This document shows positions 10,415 through 19,676 of a DNA stretch of 64,000 nt, one piece after another. Source of the DNA: Burkholderiales bacterium (GTDB lineage Bacteria; Pseudomonadota; Gammaproteobacteria; Burkholderiales; Eutrophovitaceae); assembly GCA_028379895.1 (NCBI GenBank), contig JAOEKQ010000007.1, positions 1 through 64,000 on the forward strand, in the 5' to 3' direction. Position 1 is the stretch's first letter, and the number at the start of each line of letters is the position of its first letter. Made by a program: the position numbers and the translations under genes. The notes under the pieces are model-generated. The model made no database searches, was not told the origin of the DNA, and saw only the letters and a list, made by a program, of their open reading frames with translations.

Positions 10415-11176
10415 TTATAGCGTGCTGGCAAATTGGCGCGCCCTCTCAAGGTCGTCCGGAGTATCGATTCCGGGTGCAGGTGGAGCATGAGTAAGTGTCA
10501 CTATTATTTTATGGCCTGATTGCAGGACTCTCAATTGCTCAAGTTTCTCTTGTTTTTCCAGTGGGCTGTGAGGTAGGGCGGAATATTCGAGTAAAAATAT
10601 TGATCGATACCCGTAAACTCCGATATGGCCCAGCCCAACGTAATCGTGTGGGAGTGATTTTTGTTCACTTATGAATGTATCCCTTGCCCACGGAATTGGT
10701 GCTCGAGAAAAATAAAGCGCATAGTTTTTGTGATCTAGGACAACCTTGACAAGGTTCGTGTCGAAAAGATCTGAGCGATCTACTAAAGGGAAACATGCCG
10801 TTGATACCGAAGCATTCGACGTCAGCGCTAATGCTTCAGCAATGGCAATGATTAATTCAGCGGCAACAAATGGCTCATCGCCTTGGAGGTTAATAATCAC
10901 ATCCTCTGGAGCCCAATTTTTTTTAGCTGCGACCTCCGCGATACGGTCTGTTCCGCTTTGATGATCTTCGCGGGTCATGACGACCTCGCACTCAGAGGTT
11001 ATTAATGATTGGGCAATACGTTGGTCATCAGTCGCCACGATAACCTCTGATGCTCCAGATTGATTCGCCAAATCGACAACGTGATTGATGATTGTTTTCC
11101 CATTTATTTTTGCTAACAACTTACCTGGGAATCGGGTGGACTCGAAGTGTGCAGGAATAACGACTTTAAAATTCAC
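10415..11176 (-). CDS. kdsB: 3-deoxy-manno-octulosonate cytidylyltransferase (CMP-KDO synthetase)
   Basis: Activates KDO with CTP to CMP-KDO for attachment to lipid A. The 253-residue protein has the nucleotide-binding start of the family (IPAHFESTRFPGKLL, 7-21), the conserved NLQGDEPF segment near 98-105 and a C-terminal GIDTPDDLERAR motif. The start is GTG at 11174-11176. It sits 24 bases after the trm112-type gene and downstream of lpxK, so lipid A and KDO steps are in one operon. Confidence 0.96.
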   Translation of the reverse strand: MNFKVVIPAHFESTRFPGKLLAKINGKTIINHVVDLANQSGASEVIVATDDQRIAQSLITSECEVVMTREDHQSGTDRIAEVAAKKNWAPEDVIINLQGDEPFVAAELIIAIAEALALTSNASVSTACFPLVDRSDLFDTNLVKVVLDHKNYALYFSRAPIPWARDTFISEQKSLPHDYVGLGHIGVYGYRSIFLLEYSALPHSPLEKQEKLEQLRVLQSGHKIIVTLTHAPPAPGIDTPDDLERARQFASTL

Positions 11177-11200
11177 GAATTTCTCGGGATGGTTGAGCGG

Positions 11201-11371
11201 CTATTCAGATGGAATGTGGCGTGCTTCTTCTTCCAGCATTATAGGGATTCCATCTCTTATCGGAAAAGCAAGCTTACACGGTTTGCATGCCAGCTCGCTA
11301 TTTCCGGATTGTAAATCGAGTCCACTTTTACATATGGGGCATACCAATATATCAAGAAGTTTTTTATCCAC
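11201..11371 (-). CDS. Trm112/YcaR-type small zinc-ribbon protein (UPF0434)
   Basis: A 56-residue ORF read from the sequence: GTG at 11369-11371, TAG at 11201-11203. It begins [18 protein letters not shown] and contains two cysteine pairs, CPIC (11-14) and CKPC (29-32), then the family ending [16 protein letters not shown]. This is the Trm112/YcaR family, whose eukaryotic relatives activate methyltransferases; the bacterial role is not settled. The GTG overlaps the last 8 bases of lpxK (the lpxK stop TAA lies inside GTGGATAA), so the two are probably translationally coupled. The order lpxK-trm112-kdsB is typical of proteobacteria and supports the call. Confidence 0.93.
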   Translation of the reverse strand: MDKKLLDILVCPICKSGLDLQSGNSELACKPCKLAFPIRDGIPIMLEEEARHIPSE

Positions 11372-12344
11372 GATAATTTTTAATTTTTTCTATGATGGTT
11401 TGTGTGAATTCATCATTGATGTCTGCAGTTACCGGCAAAAACCAACATTCTTTTCTAGTAAAGAACTGACATTTTACCGCATCTTTTTCTGTCATTATGA
11501 CGACATCACTCTCGATTGAATCGAGGTCCGCAACAGAGTACCTGTGATGATCTGGAAAGCGCTTGGTATTCGGCCTGAGACCGAGTGACTGTAGATGTTT
11601 AAAAAACCTTTCTGGATTTCCAATGCCAGCGATAGCTGTGATTTGACTTTCCAATAAATCCTCTGCTTTGCATGTGACTTTCGGGTTGGAAAGTTTATAA
11701 AACGTGCTACCAACAAGTTCCATATTTGCCGTAGGTAAGGGTAAGTGGAGATTTTGTGGCCCGTTGACAACAGCGAAATCACATGTCCGAATCCTTGATA
11801 CGGTTTCCCTGAGTGGACCAGAAGGCAGTAAGAGGCCATTTCCAAATTTACGTTCCCCATCAATTACGACCACTTCAATATCTCTCTTTAACGCATAGTG
11901 TTGAAGTCCATCATCGCTGATAATTATGTTTACATCTGAGTATTTTGCTATTAGTTGTTGCGCACTTTTTACTCGACTGGGTCCTACCCACATTGGGCAC
12001 TGGACGCTGGTGGATATGAACATGGCCTCATCTCCAACCTCATCATGGGTGCTGTTTTGGGTAATTTCACGACAGAGTCCGTCACCTCGATAACCGCGTG
12101 AGATTATCCCTGGAGTAAAGCCCGATTTTTTTAGCGCATTGGCAATTGCTATGACGATCGGTGTTTTCCCAGTCCCGCCAACGGTAATATTACCTACAAC
12201 GACAACGGGGACGTTTATTTTTGTTGATTCGAGGATGCCGATACGAAAGAGTAGTCTCCTTGCCGCGGTCAGTATCAAAAAAACTAGCGTCAGAGGTAAT
12301 GAGGCGAGTGATAGCGCGTTGAGACGTTCCCATGAGTGTGGCAC
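11364..12344 (-). CDS. lpxK: Tetraacyldisaccharide 4'-kinase
   Basis: Phosphorylates the 4' position of the lipid A disaccharide at the inner membrane. The 326-residue protein has a hydrophobic N-terminal segment (about 10-35) followed by the characteristic P-loop [12 protein letters not shown] (near 51-62) and SDDGLQH near 142-148. Start is GTG 12344. It follows exbD by about 110 bases and overlaps the trm112-type gene, with kdsB next, so it belongs to a lipopolysaccharide-linked operon. Confidence 0.95.
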   Translation of the reverse strand: MPHSWERLNALSLASLPLTLVFLILTAARRLLFRIGILESTKINVPVVVVGNITVGGTGKTPIVIAIANALKKSGFTPGIISRGYRGDGLCREITQNSTHDEVGDEAMFISTSVQCPMWVGPSRVKSAQQLIAKYSDVNIIISDDGLQHYALKRDIEVVVIDGERKFGNGLLLPSGPLRETVSRIRTCDFAVVNGPQNLHLPLPTANMELVGSTFYKLSNPKVTCKAEDLLESQITAIAGIGNPERFFKHLQSLGLRPNTKRFPDHHRYSVADLDSIESDVVIMTEKDAVKCQFFTRKECWFLPVTADINDEFTQTIIEKIKNYRG

Positions 12345-12453
12345 TAAGTTTCGTATCCTCTAAGCAAGTAAGGGAAAGAGACCCATTGGCTTAGGATGTC
12401 GCAATTCTCGCTGTAATTCGCTCGAAAACGAATGTGCTGACATGGCGATGGCG

Positions 12454-12867
12454 TCAGTTCTTTTGGGTCGTAAAAGTGATGCGTCCATAGCCTGCAATTC
12501 TAGCGGCTTCCATGGTGTAAATGACTGATTGATGCGTTGTATCTGAGTCCGCACTAATAATTATCACTGGATCTGTATCCGCCCCCGCGATCTGTCGAAG
12601 GATTTGTGCGAAAAGTACTGGGCTTTCCATCGGCACTTCACGTCCGTTAACAAAATATTGTCCAGTTTGTGATATCGCGATTTCGAGCTTGTCGATTACC
12701 TGATCAACAGTGTTAGCATCAGCTACGGGAAGATTTATTTTCAACTCAGCGTATCTAGAATATGTAGTCGTGACGGCTAAGAAAATGACGATAACGATTA
12801 GGACGTCAATGAATGGAACCAGATTGATATCGGGTTCTTCGCGAAAAGAGGCTCGTCTGAAATTCAT
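12454..12867 (-). CDS. exbD: ExbD/TolR-type biopolymer transport protein
   Basis: A 137-residue single-span inner-membrane protein that, with an ExbB partner, uses proton flow to energise outer-membrane events. The transmembrane segment is about residues 15-36, with the proton-conducting Asp of the family in PFIDVLIV (D22 to D27 region), followed by a periplasmic domain. Its ATG overlaps the TGA of exbB (ATGA at 12864-12867). No TonB gene is adjacent, so the partner complex cannot be read from context; ExbBD beside lpxK is common in betaproteobacteria. Confidence 0.93.
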   Translation of the reverse strand: MNFRRASFREEPDINLVPFIDVLIVIVIFLAVTTTYSRYAELKINLPVADANTVDQVIDKLEIAISQTGQYFVNGREVPMESPVLFAQILRQIAGADTDPVIIISADSDTTHQSVIYTMEAARIAGYGRITFTTQKN

Positions 12868-13487
12868 AATTCGGTTTGGTCAACTTTTTTATTGTGAGTC
12901 ATATCGACTAGTTTTACTGCTTGTAGCTCCATTTGGACTATTAGCGAGTCTACCGTTGAGCGAAAGTGTCGGTAAAACACGAGACTTGGGACGGCTACGA
13001 TAATTCCGAACGCTGCATTGTAGAGCGCGATTGAAATCCCATGTGCCAGTCGAGCTGGGTCGGTGATCCCAGTCGGAGTGGATGCTCCGAAAATCTCAAT
13101 CATCCCAATTATCGTTCCCAATAAGCCTAGTAATGGCGCCATGGTGGCGATAGTGCCAAGGGTGGTGAGGTAGCGGTCCATCTCGTGAGCAACTTCAAGA
13201 CCGGCCTCTTCAATGGCCTCTTTCATGGCTTCTTTGGTATTTCCCAAATTTTCTAATCCTGCGACGAATACGCGTCCTAATGGAGATGAAGCCCCAGTTT
13301 TTACGATTAGGTCCTGCGTGATCCCAGAGGTTTTTAGTCGACTAACGGTCTCGCCGAGTAAATCTTTAGGTACCACTGCCTCTCGTCTTAGCGAGTAAAA
13401 TCGCTCCGCAATAATGGCCACGGATATGACAGAACAAAATATAATGGGCCAAATTGGCCAGCCAGCAGCTATGATGATTTCGATCAC
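12864..13487 (-). CDS. exbB: MotA/TolQ/ExbB proton channel protein
   Basis: A 207-residue inner-membrane proton channel subunit. Three hydrophobic segments are visible, about 5-25, 108-130 and 150-175, with the family core around LGLLGTIIGMIEIF near 115-130. Start is GTG at 13485-13487; no ATG with a better position is present. It is the first gene of the exbB-exbD-lpxK-trm112-kdsB-adk run and is divergent from xseA across an AT-rich gap that must hold its promoter. Confidence 0.93.
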   Translation of the reverse strand: MIEIIIAAGWPIWPIIFCSVISVAIIAERFYSLRREAVVPKDLLGETVSRLKTSGITQDLIVKTGASSPLGRVFVAGLENLGNTKEAMKEAIEEAGLEVAHEMDRYLTTLGTIATMAPLLGLLGTIIGMIEIFGASTPTGITDPARLAHGISIALYNAAFGIIVAVPSLVFYRHFRSTVDSLIVQMELQAVKLVDMTHNKKVDQTEL

Positions 13488-13920
13488 AATATAAACCCTA
13501 GTGCACTAGTTATGTAGGTCATCACTTTAAACTCCGGAGTTATTGGCATCAAGTTCCTTCTTGTATATTTTTACTATGGGAAACTATAAAGGCTTTAAGT
13601 ATAAGACTTAACAATACTTTTCGTTGAAAACTGTGGATAAGTTTGTGGGTAAATGTACGTGAGCGGAGGATAAATGTAGAAATTTGATAAGCCGTTGGCA
13701 ATTGCAATGGCCTGGGAATAAAAAATATACATAAAAATCAATAGCTTATGTTATTTTATGAGTTAAGCTAGTGTTTATTAATGGTTTTTTATCTAATCAT
13801 GACGGTTGTGGATTATTCAACAAAAAAGTTCTTTGAATGTCAATAGTTTAGTTAACTTAGTCGTATTTTTTCCATAGAATGCAGGCTTGCAAAGTCTCTA
13901 TTAATTTTTGGGTGGGTAAT
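13488..13920. promoter_or_regulatory. AT-rich gap between exbB and xseA with DnaA-box-like sites
   Basis: No gene is visible in this divergent intergenic stretch. It holds TGTGGATAA at 13632-13640, the exact reverse complement of the DnaA box TTATCCACA, plus two one-mismatch versions in the same orientation: TGTGGGTAA at 13644-13652 and TGTGGATTA at 13807-13815. The sequence between them is AT-rich. It must contain the promoters of both flanking genes. Whether DnaA binds here, as regulator or titration site, is inference. Confidence 0.4.
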
Positions 13921-15264
13921 ATGAGTGAGAATGGGATCCAATCCGAAGTTTTATCCGTTTCTCAAGTTACCAGGACGATCAAATCCTTGATCGAAAGTCA
14001 CTTACCTGAGATTTGGGTCAGAGGTGAGATTTCAAATTTTGTTCGAGCGGCATCGGGTCATTCTTACTTTTCTTTGAAAGATGAATCAAGCCAAGTCCGG
14101 TGCGTTTTATTTCGGTCTCGAATGAGTAATATCGAATTTGAAATCAAGAATGGACTTGAAGTGGAGTTATTAGCAGCGCCCTCGATGTTTGAAAAAAGGG
14201 GGGAGTTCCAATTAATAGCTCAAGTCATTCGAAAATCTGGTTTGGGCCGATTATTTGAGTTGTACGAAGCTCAAAAAAGGAAATTTGCTGCTGAAGGATT
14301 ATTCGATGCGAGCAAGAAAACACCCTTAATCCGTTTTCCCCAAAAAATAGGCGTCGTTACTTCGTTAGACGCTGCTGCCCTCCGTGATGTTTGTAAAACA
14401 TTAGCTGATCGCGCGCCCAATGTATCGGTAATTATCTATCCCTCACCGGTGCAAGGAGTGGGTGCTGGTAAAAAACTGGCAGAGGCGGTTATTTTAGCTA
14501 GCGAGCGTTGCGAGGTTGATGGGCTAATAGTTTGCCGCGGAGGCGGCAGTCTTGAAGATTTATGGGAGTTCAATTCTGAAGAGTTAATTCGAGCAATCGC
14601 CAGTTGTCCTATTCCTGTTGTTTCCGGTGTGGGACACGAAACAGACACCACGTTAATTGACTTTGTATCCGATCACCGTGCGCCGACCCCGACGGCTGCT
14701 GCCAATGCAGTGGTGTCTGCTTTTGAGGAGATAGCACTTGAGCTCCAAAGATTTTTGAAACGGCTAACTAAAAACATCCGAGCTAAAGTGGATGCAAATC
14801 AACAGCACATTGATTACTTAAATCGGAGACTGATTCATCCCGGTAAACGGAATGTTCTCTATGGCTATGAGCTGGATCGGTTGGCGAATAGACTGAATGT
14901 CGGCGTACATCGACTAATTCGTGGGCAAGTCGGTCGTTTAAATATCGTGCAGTCCCAGCTCTCTCGACTGAGGCCAGATGGCACGCGTTCTTTACGACTA
15001 ATTGAGGATTATCAGAAGCGAATGCATCGTGAAATACTCGTTACCTTAAATCAATTACAAGGGCGTCTGTCTAGCGTCAGGAGTAGCTTGTCTCACCTAG
15101 ACCCTGAGCAGGTTTTGTCTCGAGGCTATTCAATTGTGCGAAATAACGAGGGTGATATTTTAAGAAGTACTAAATCTGTTTCTGTGGACGATAGATTGAC
15201 AGTGCAGTTAAGCGACGGTGAACTCGACACGTTGATTACTACAAAACGTTTACGTCAGTCTTGA
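13921..15264 (+). CDS. xseA: Exodeoxyribonuclease VII large subunit
   Basis: Catalytic large subunit of ExoVII, a single-strand-specific exonuclease. The protein has an N-terminal OB fold (about 10-105, containing IWVRGEISNF and GHSYFSLKD) and a catalytic domain with the conserved ICRGGGSLEDLWEFN near 205 and SGVGHETDTTLID near 237-250. The C-terminal half is helical as expected, ending in a conserved LSRGYSIV motif. The frame is open from 13879, but I choose ATG 13921 because the conserved part (LSVSQVTRTIK) begins within ten residues, giving 447 residues. No xseB gene is in the window. It ends one base before the miaA stop on the other strand. Confidence 0.95.
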   Translation: MSENGIQSEVLSVSQVTRTIKSLIESHLPEIWVRGEISNFVRAASGHSYFSLKDESSQVRCVLFRSRMSNIEFEIKNGLEVELLAAPSMFEKRGEFQLIAQVIRKSGLGRLFELYEAQKRKFAAEGLFDASKKTPLIRFPQKIGVVTSLDAAALRDVCKTLADRAPNVSVIIYPSPVQGVGAGKKLAEAVILASERCEVDGLIVCRGGGSLEDLWEFNSEELIRAIASCPIPVVSGVGHETDTTLIDFVSDHRAPTPTAAANAVVSAFEEIALELQRFLKRLTKNIRAKVDANQQHIDYLNRRLIHPGKRNVLYGYELDRLANRLNVGVHRLIRGQVGRLNIVQSQLSRLRPDGTRSLRLIEDYQKRMHREILVTLNQLQGRLSSVRSSLSHLDPEQVLSRGYSIVRNNEGDILRSTKSVSVDDRLTVQLSDGELDTLITTKRLRQS

Positions 15265-15265
15265 T

Positions 15266-16207
15266 TTAATTTATCAGTCTTTGTAAGACTAGTTGAATGT
15301 AGGACGGAGTGTCAGTTTCGTGCGGATCGAATACGTGATCAATTTCAAACCCGCGTAGCCAAGTGAGTTGCCTTTTGGCTAGTTGACGCGTTGCAGCAGA
15401 GCCTTTATCAACTAAAGTGTCTTTATTATATTCTCCAGCTAGATACTCCCAAACCTGCCGGTAGCCAACGCATCTCATCGAAGGCATGTCTAGTGAAAGG
15501 TCCCAGTTTTTTTTTAGGTTAGCTACTTCATCGATTAATCCCTGCGTAATCATTTCGTTAAATCGAGCCTCGATATTTTTATGTAAAATTGCCCTGGATT
15601 TAGGGATAAGAGCGATATCAAGAGTCTTTAAGATGCCTCGGTTTGAAGCCGGTTCATTGAGAAGTTTACTCATTGGTTCACCGGTTAATTGGAATACTTC
15701 CATCGCGCGCTGAATTCTCTGTGAATCATTAGGATTCAGTTTTTGTGCTGTTTCGGGATCTATTTTGCTGAGGTTGTTATGAATATGGGGCCATCCATAT
15801 TGTTTGGCATCTAAATCAATTGCCTCGCGAATTTGGATATTTCGCTCCGGTAGTTTATTTAAACCGTCTTTAAGTGTTTTGTAGTACATCATAGTGCCAC
15901 CGGACAGGACTGGGATGGCGCCACGCATCGCGATTTCGTGGACGATTCTCTCTGCATCTAATTTGAACCTTGCAGCAGAGTAGTGCTCGTTAGGATTTAA
16001 GATATCGACCAAATGATGAGGGCATTGTGATAATGCCTCTAGATTTGGTTTGGCAGTACCAATATCCATGTGGCGATAAACAAGTGCTGAATCTATACTG
16101 ATCACTTCAATTGGAAAGTGCCGGGCTAGTTCGACACAGATATCGGTTTTTCCACTAGCCGTTGGACCTAAAAGGCAAATCGCGTCCAGTGCAGTCTCTT
16201 TTTTCAT
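15266..16207 (-). CDS. miaA: tRNA dimethylallyltransferase
   Basis: Transfers a dimethylallyl group to A37 of tRNAs that read UNN codons. The 313-residue protein opens with the P-loop GPTASGKTD (13-21), then DSALVYRHMDIGTAKP near 38-53 and SGGTMMYYK near 101, all family hallmarks. It lies 36 bases downstream of mutL on the same strand; mutL-miaA is a very common proteobacterial pair. It converges on xseA with a one-base gap and no visible terminator. Confidence 0.96.
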   Translation of the reverse strand: MKKETALDAICLLGPTASGKTDICVELARHFPIEVISIDSALVYRHMDIGTAKPNLEALSQCPHHLVDILNPNEHYSAARFKLDAERIVHEIAMRGAIPVLSGGTMMYYKTLKDGLNKLPERNIQIREAIDLDAKQYGWPHIHNNLSKIDPETAQKLNPNDSQRIQRAMEVFQLTGEPMSKLLNEPASNRGILKTLDIALIPKSRAILHKNIEARFNEMITQGLIDEVANLKKNWDLSLDMPSMRCVGYRQVWEYLAGEYNKDTLVDKGSAATRQLAKRQLTWLRGFEIDHVFDPHETDTPSYIQLVLQRLIN

Positions 16208-16243
16208 CCGGCAATATTCCCCGATGGATAATAAACCATACGA

Positions 16244-18043
16244 CTATTGGCCCCGCATAAACCGACGATCTAGCTCGGGAAGTGATATCTGGAACCAGGT
16301 GGGTCGTCCATGATTACATTGATCGGATCGCTCAGTACGCTCCATATCCCGGAGTAAGTTATTCATTTCCTCAACTGAGAGTTTTCGGTTAGCACGCACC
16401 GCAGAATGGCATGCGAGTGTCGATAGTATTTCGTTTCTGTATTCCTTTAAAACTCGTGTAGTACCGTATTCAATTATGTCTTTAATGACATCCATTATTA
16501 GTTCAGAAGCTTTTCCAGGCGTGACAAACGAGGGTATCGCGCGAATTGCTATATTCTCAGGACCGGATACAGAAAATTCAAAGCCTAGGGTGTTTAAGAG
16601 GGACTCATTTTCTTGGACGAGTGTCGCTTGAGTGAGATCCAAACCAACGTCAATTGGAATGAGAAGTTTTTGTTTCGGTATCTCCTTTAAATCAAGTGCG
16701 GTTTTTAGTTGCTCATATACGATTCGTTCGTGAGCGGCATGCATATCGACAATAATGAGTCCTTCACGATTTTGGGAAAGAATATATATTCCACTGAGTT
16801 GAGCAAGCGCGAAACCAAGGGGGTAGTCATGTTGTGTTTTTTTGTCAATCTGGTTCCAATCTGAGATGTCTTTCGAACTGAACTCATTATTTACGTCGTA
16901 TGCGCTGGTAGCTATTTGAACGTTATCGAAGCTAATGTGGGGGCTTATTCTTTCACTGGATGCTAATCCGAGATTATTTTGAAATCGCAGGTCTTGTGGA
17001 TAAATTTTTGTGTCTCGATCCGTGAAAAATAAATGAGTACTTTTGGTTGATATTCGCTCCACCGAAGCGAGTTTTTTTTCGATGGCATGAAAAACAAACT
17101 GATGTATGGCTTGAGATGCGTGGAAACGCACTTCAGTTTTTCGAGGGTGTACATTTACGTCTACTAGTCGAGGATTCATTTGTATAAAGAGAATGTATGA
17201 AATTCCTTTACCGTGATGAAGAACATCACTGAAGGCTTGCCTTATTGCGTGTGAGACCACTCGATCACGAACGAACCGCCCGTTGATGAAAAGATATTGA
17301 GTGTCTTTATTGCCTTTATCGTAAGCTGGTTGTTGAACAAATCCTTGGATAGATACGTCCTCTGTGCTTGCCTCCAGCCAAACGCTGGCGTCTGTTAAAC
17401 CAGAACCTAAGGTTTCACGGATGCGCGCTTCAAGAGTCTTGCTGTTAGCTTTTCGACGAATTTTTCCATTGTGGGATATCGTAAAGTCGATGGCTGGATG
17501 TGAGAGCGCTGCTTGTTTGTAGACTTCGTCGCAATGACCGTACTCGGTACTTTGTGACCGAAGAAATTTTTTACGAGCCGGCGTGTTGTAGTAAAGGTTT
17601 TTGACGGAAACTACAGTGCCTTGGTCAATGGCGCATGGCCTAGGTTCGGATACTCGTCCTTCCTCTGCAGTAATATCCCAACCATGATTCTCGGTTCGAT
17701 GTTTACTCGATAGAACAAACTGCGATACAGATGCAATTGATGCTAAAGCCTCTCCCCTAAATCCAAGGCTGACAATTGATTCTAAGTGGGCTAGTGTGCT
17801 GATTTTGCTTGTTGCGTGTCGCGATAATGCCAAGACAAGTTGATCTTTCGGAATTCCCGGCCCGTTGTCCGAAACACGAATTTCTCGCGTACCACCCTCA
17901 GTGATGGCAATGTTGATTACGTCCGCGCCTGAGTCAATGCTATTTTCAAGGAGTTCTTTTAAAACTGAAGCGGGTCGTTCAACAACTTCCCCAGCTGCGA
18001 TTTGACTGATTAAGATATCCGGTAAGGCTTTTATTGAAGACAT
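16244..18043 (-). CDS. mutL: DNA mismatch repair protein MutL, endonuclease type
   Basis: Links mismatch recognition by MutS to strand incision. The 599-residue protein has the GHKL ATPase motifs at the N-terminus (ENSIDSGAD near 31-39, DNGPGI near 58, GFRGEALAS near 93). The C-terminal domain carries DMHAAHERIVYE starting at D433, which fits the DQHA(X)2E(X)4E metal-binding endonuclease motif, and later ACHSAVRAN and CNHGRP. This identifies a MutL that nicks DNA itself, as in organisms without MutH. It is upstream of miaA and divergent from the pnt operon. Confidence 0.96.
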   Translation of the reverse strand: MSSIKALPDILISQIAAGEVVERPASVLKELLENSIDSGADVINIAITEGGTREIRVSDNGPGIPKDQLVLALSRHATSKISTLAHLESIVSLGFRGEALASIASVSQFVLSSKHRTENHGWDITAEEGRVSEPRPCAIDQGTVVSVKNLYYNTPARKKFLRSQSTEYGHCDEVYKQAALSHPAIDFTISHNGKIRRKANSKTLEARIRETLGSGLTDASVWLEASTEDVSIQGFVQQPAYDKGNKDTQYLFINGRFVRDRVVSHAIRQAFSDVLHHGKGISYILFIQMNPRLVDVNVHPRKTEVRFHASQAIHQFVFHAIEKKLASVERISTKSTHLFFTDRDTKIYPQDLRFQNNLGLASSERISPHISFDNVQIATSAYDVNNEFSSKDISDWNQIDKKTQHDYPLGFALAQLSGIYILSQNREGLIIVDMHAAHERIVYEQLKTALDLKEIPKQKLLIPIDVGLDLTQATLVQENESLLNTLGFEFSVSGPENIAIRAIPSFVTPGKASELIMDVIKDIIEYGTTRVLKEYRNEILSTLACHSAVRANRKLSVEEMNNLLRDMERTERSDQCNHGRPTWFQISLPELDRRFMRGQ

Positions 18044-18219
18044 AATGATTAATGGTACAGAATTTGAACGACTAATTTTTCCTTAATGTAGAATTTAGTT
18101 CAGTTTAGGCGAGTGAAGGGTATTTTAATGTTTGTATAGACGCTCCATGCAAGCCATGCATCTTCAAACTTGTGTTTTTAGAATGTTTGTCTCGACGAGT
18201 AGAGGAAGGATATTTATTG

Positions 18220-19332
18220 ATGTTAATTGGAATTCCAGCGGAGATAGTAGACGGTGAGAATCGTGTCGCAGCGACTCCAGAGACGGTCAAAAAATTCGTA
18301 TCCAGTGGGCTTCATCAAGTCATAATTCAAGCAGGAGCGGGAAAAAAATCCTCGTTTTCTGATGAGGCATTTGTAGAAGCTGGTGCGACTTTAGGAAATA
18401 GCGCGGCTGAGGTTTACGAGCGAGCTGAACTAGTACTGAAAGTTCAAAGTCCTGCACCGGAAGAGGCGGCGCTATTAAAAAGAGGTCAAGTAGTAGTCGG
18501 ACTTCTTCAGCCTCACAATGCAGCCGCTATAGAGAGATTAAAAAAAGCCGGCGTGACTGGTTTTTCAATGGAGCAATTGCCGAGAATATCTCGAGCGCAA
18601 TCAATGGACGTTTTATCTTCTCAGGCTAATTTGTCTGGATATAAGGCAGTCCTTATCGCTGCGAATGCTTATCCAAAACTCATGCCAATGTTGATGACCG
18701 CGGCAGGAACAATAAAGGCTGCGAGAGTCGTGATTATGGGTGTGGGTGTCGCAGGCCTTCAGGCGATCGCTACTGCGAAACGTTTGGGTGCTGTGGTGGA
18801 GGCAACTGATGTCAGACCAGAGACGAAAGAGCAAGTAGAGTCTTTAGGGGCTAAATTCATTGAGGTTCCTCTAACAGAGGACGAACAAGAGCTTGCTCAG
18901 GGCGAGGGAGGGTACGCGAAAGAAATGAGCGATGACTATAAGCGACGTCAGGCAGACCTCATTGCTGAACGATTGAAACAAGCGGATATTGTTATTACCA
19001 CTGCTCTCATTCCAGGAAAGCCCGCACCGGTTCTTGTGACGGAGGAAATGGTCAAATCTATGAAGTCGGGCTCCGTAATTGTCGATATGGCAGCTGAGCA
19101 AGGTGGTAATTGCCCGCTAACTCAAGCAAATCAAATCTCAATACACCATGGTGTCACTTTGATCGGCTCCGTAAATATTCCGTCGAGTGTTGCGTCTGAT
19201 GCGAGCTCTTTGTATGCGAAAAATTTATTGAATTTTATGGAGCTAATCACAAATAAAGATAGTGGCTCCTTCGCATTAAATTTAGAGGATGAAATTGTGT
19301 CTGGCACCTTGGTTTCGTCAAATTCTGATTAA
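18220..19332 (+). CDS. pntAA: NAD(P) transhydrogenase subunit alpha, part 1 (NAD-binding domain I)
   Basis: Soluble NAD(H)-binding component of the proton-translocating transhydrogenase that makes NADPH from NADH. The 370-residue product begins [17 protein letters not shown], contains [15 protein letters not shown] near 126-140 and the Rossmann motif GVGVAGLQA near 174. I choose ATG 18220 because AGAGGAAGGA at 18201-18210 is a good ribosome binding site and the conserved IPAE start follows at once, although the frame is open from 18172. The alpha subunit is split in two here, with pntAB 26 bases downstream. Confidence 0.96.
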   Translation: MLIGIPAEIVDGENRVAATPETVKKFVSSGLHQVIIQAGAGKKSSFSDEAFVEAGATLGNSAAEVYERAELVLKVQSPAPEEAALLKRGQVVVGLLQPHNAAAIERLKKAGVTGFSMEQLPRISRAQSMDVLSSQANLSGYKAVLIAANAYPKLMPMLMTAAGTIKAARVVIMGVGVAGLQAIATAKRLGAVVEATDVRPETKEQVESLGAKFIEVPLTEDEQELAQGEGGYAKEMSDDYKRRQADLIAERLKQADIVITTALIPGKPAPVLVTEEMVKSMKSGSVIVDMAAEQGGNCPLTQANQISIHHGVTLIGSVNIPSSVASDASSLYAKNLLNFMELITNKDSGSFALNLEDEIVSGTLVSSNSD

Positions 19333-19358
19333 AGTATTTTTGGATAGGGAGTCACCAC

Positions 19359-19676
19359 ATGGAAGCTATTAACCCAACGATTATCAATCTTATTATCTTT
19401 GTTTTGGCGATATACGTCGGTTATCACGTGGTTTGGAATGTGACTCCCGCGTTACATACGCCGCTGATGTCAGTCACAAATGCTATATCGGCGATTGTGA
19501 TTGTTGGAGCCATGTTGGCGGCAGCATTGACTGAAACTTTGCTAGGTCAGATTATGGGGGTGGCTGCGGTTGCTTTAGCCTCGGTTAACGTCGTCGGAGG
19601 ATTTTTGGTTACTAGGCGTATGTTGGAAATGTTTAAAAAGAAACCAAAAAAAGCTACTGAAGGAGCGTCAAAATGA
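19359..19676 (+). CDS. pntAB: NAD(P) transhydrogenase subunit alpha, part 2 (membrane)
   Basis: A 105-residue membrane subunit forming part of proton-channel domain II. Three hydrophobic segments are visible, about 6-28, 38-60 and 64-84, ending in a Lys-rich tail. Corresponds to the C-terminal membrane part of a full-length PntA. The TGA overlaps the ATG of pntB (ATGA at 19673-19676), indicating coupled translation. Confidence 0.95.
   Translation: MEAINPTIINLIIFVLAIYVGYHVVWNVTPALHTPLMSVTNAISAIVIVGAMLAAALTETLLGQIMGVAAVALASVNVVGGFLVTRRMLEMFKKKPKKATEGASK

Noticed and set aside
16995-17003. Exact DnaA box TGTGGATAA inside mutL
   Set aside because: Lies in coding sequence, isolated, and one such copy is expected by chance in a window of this size.
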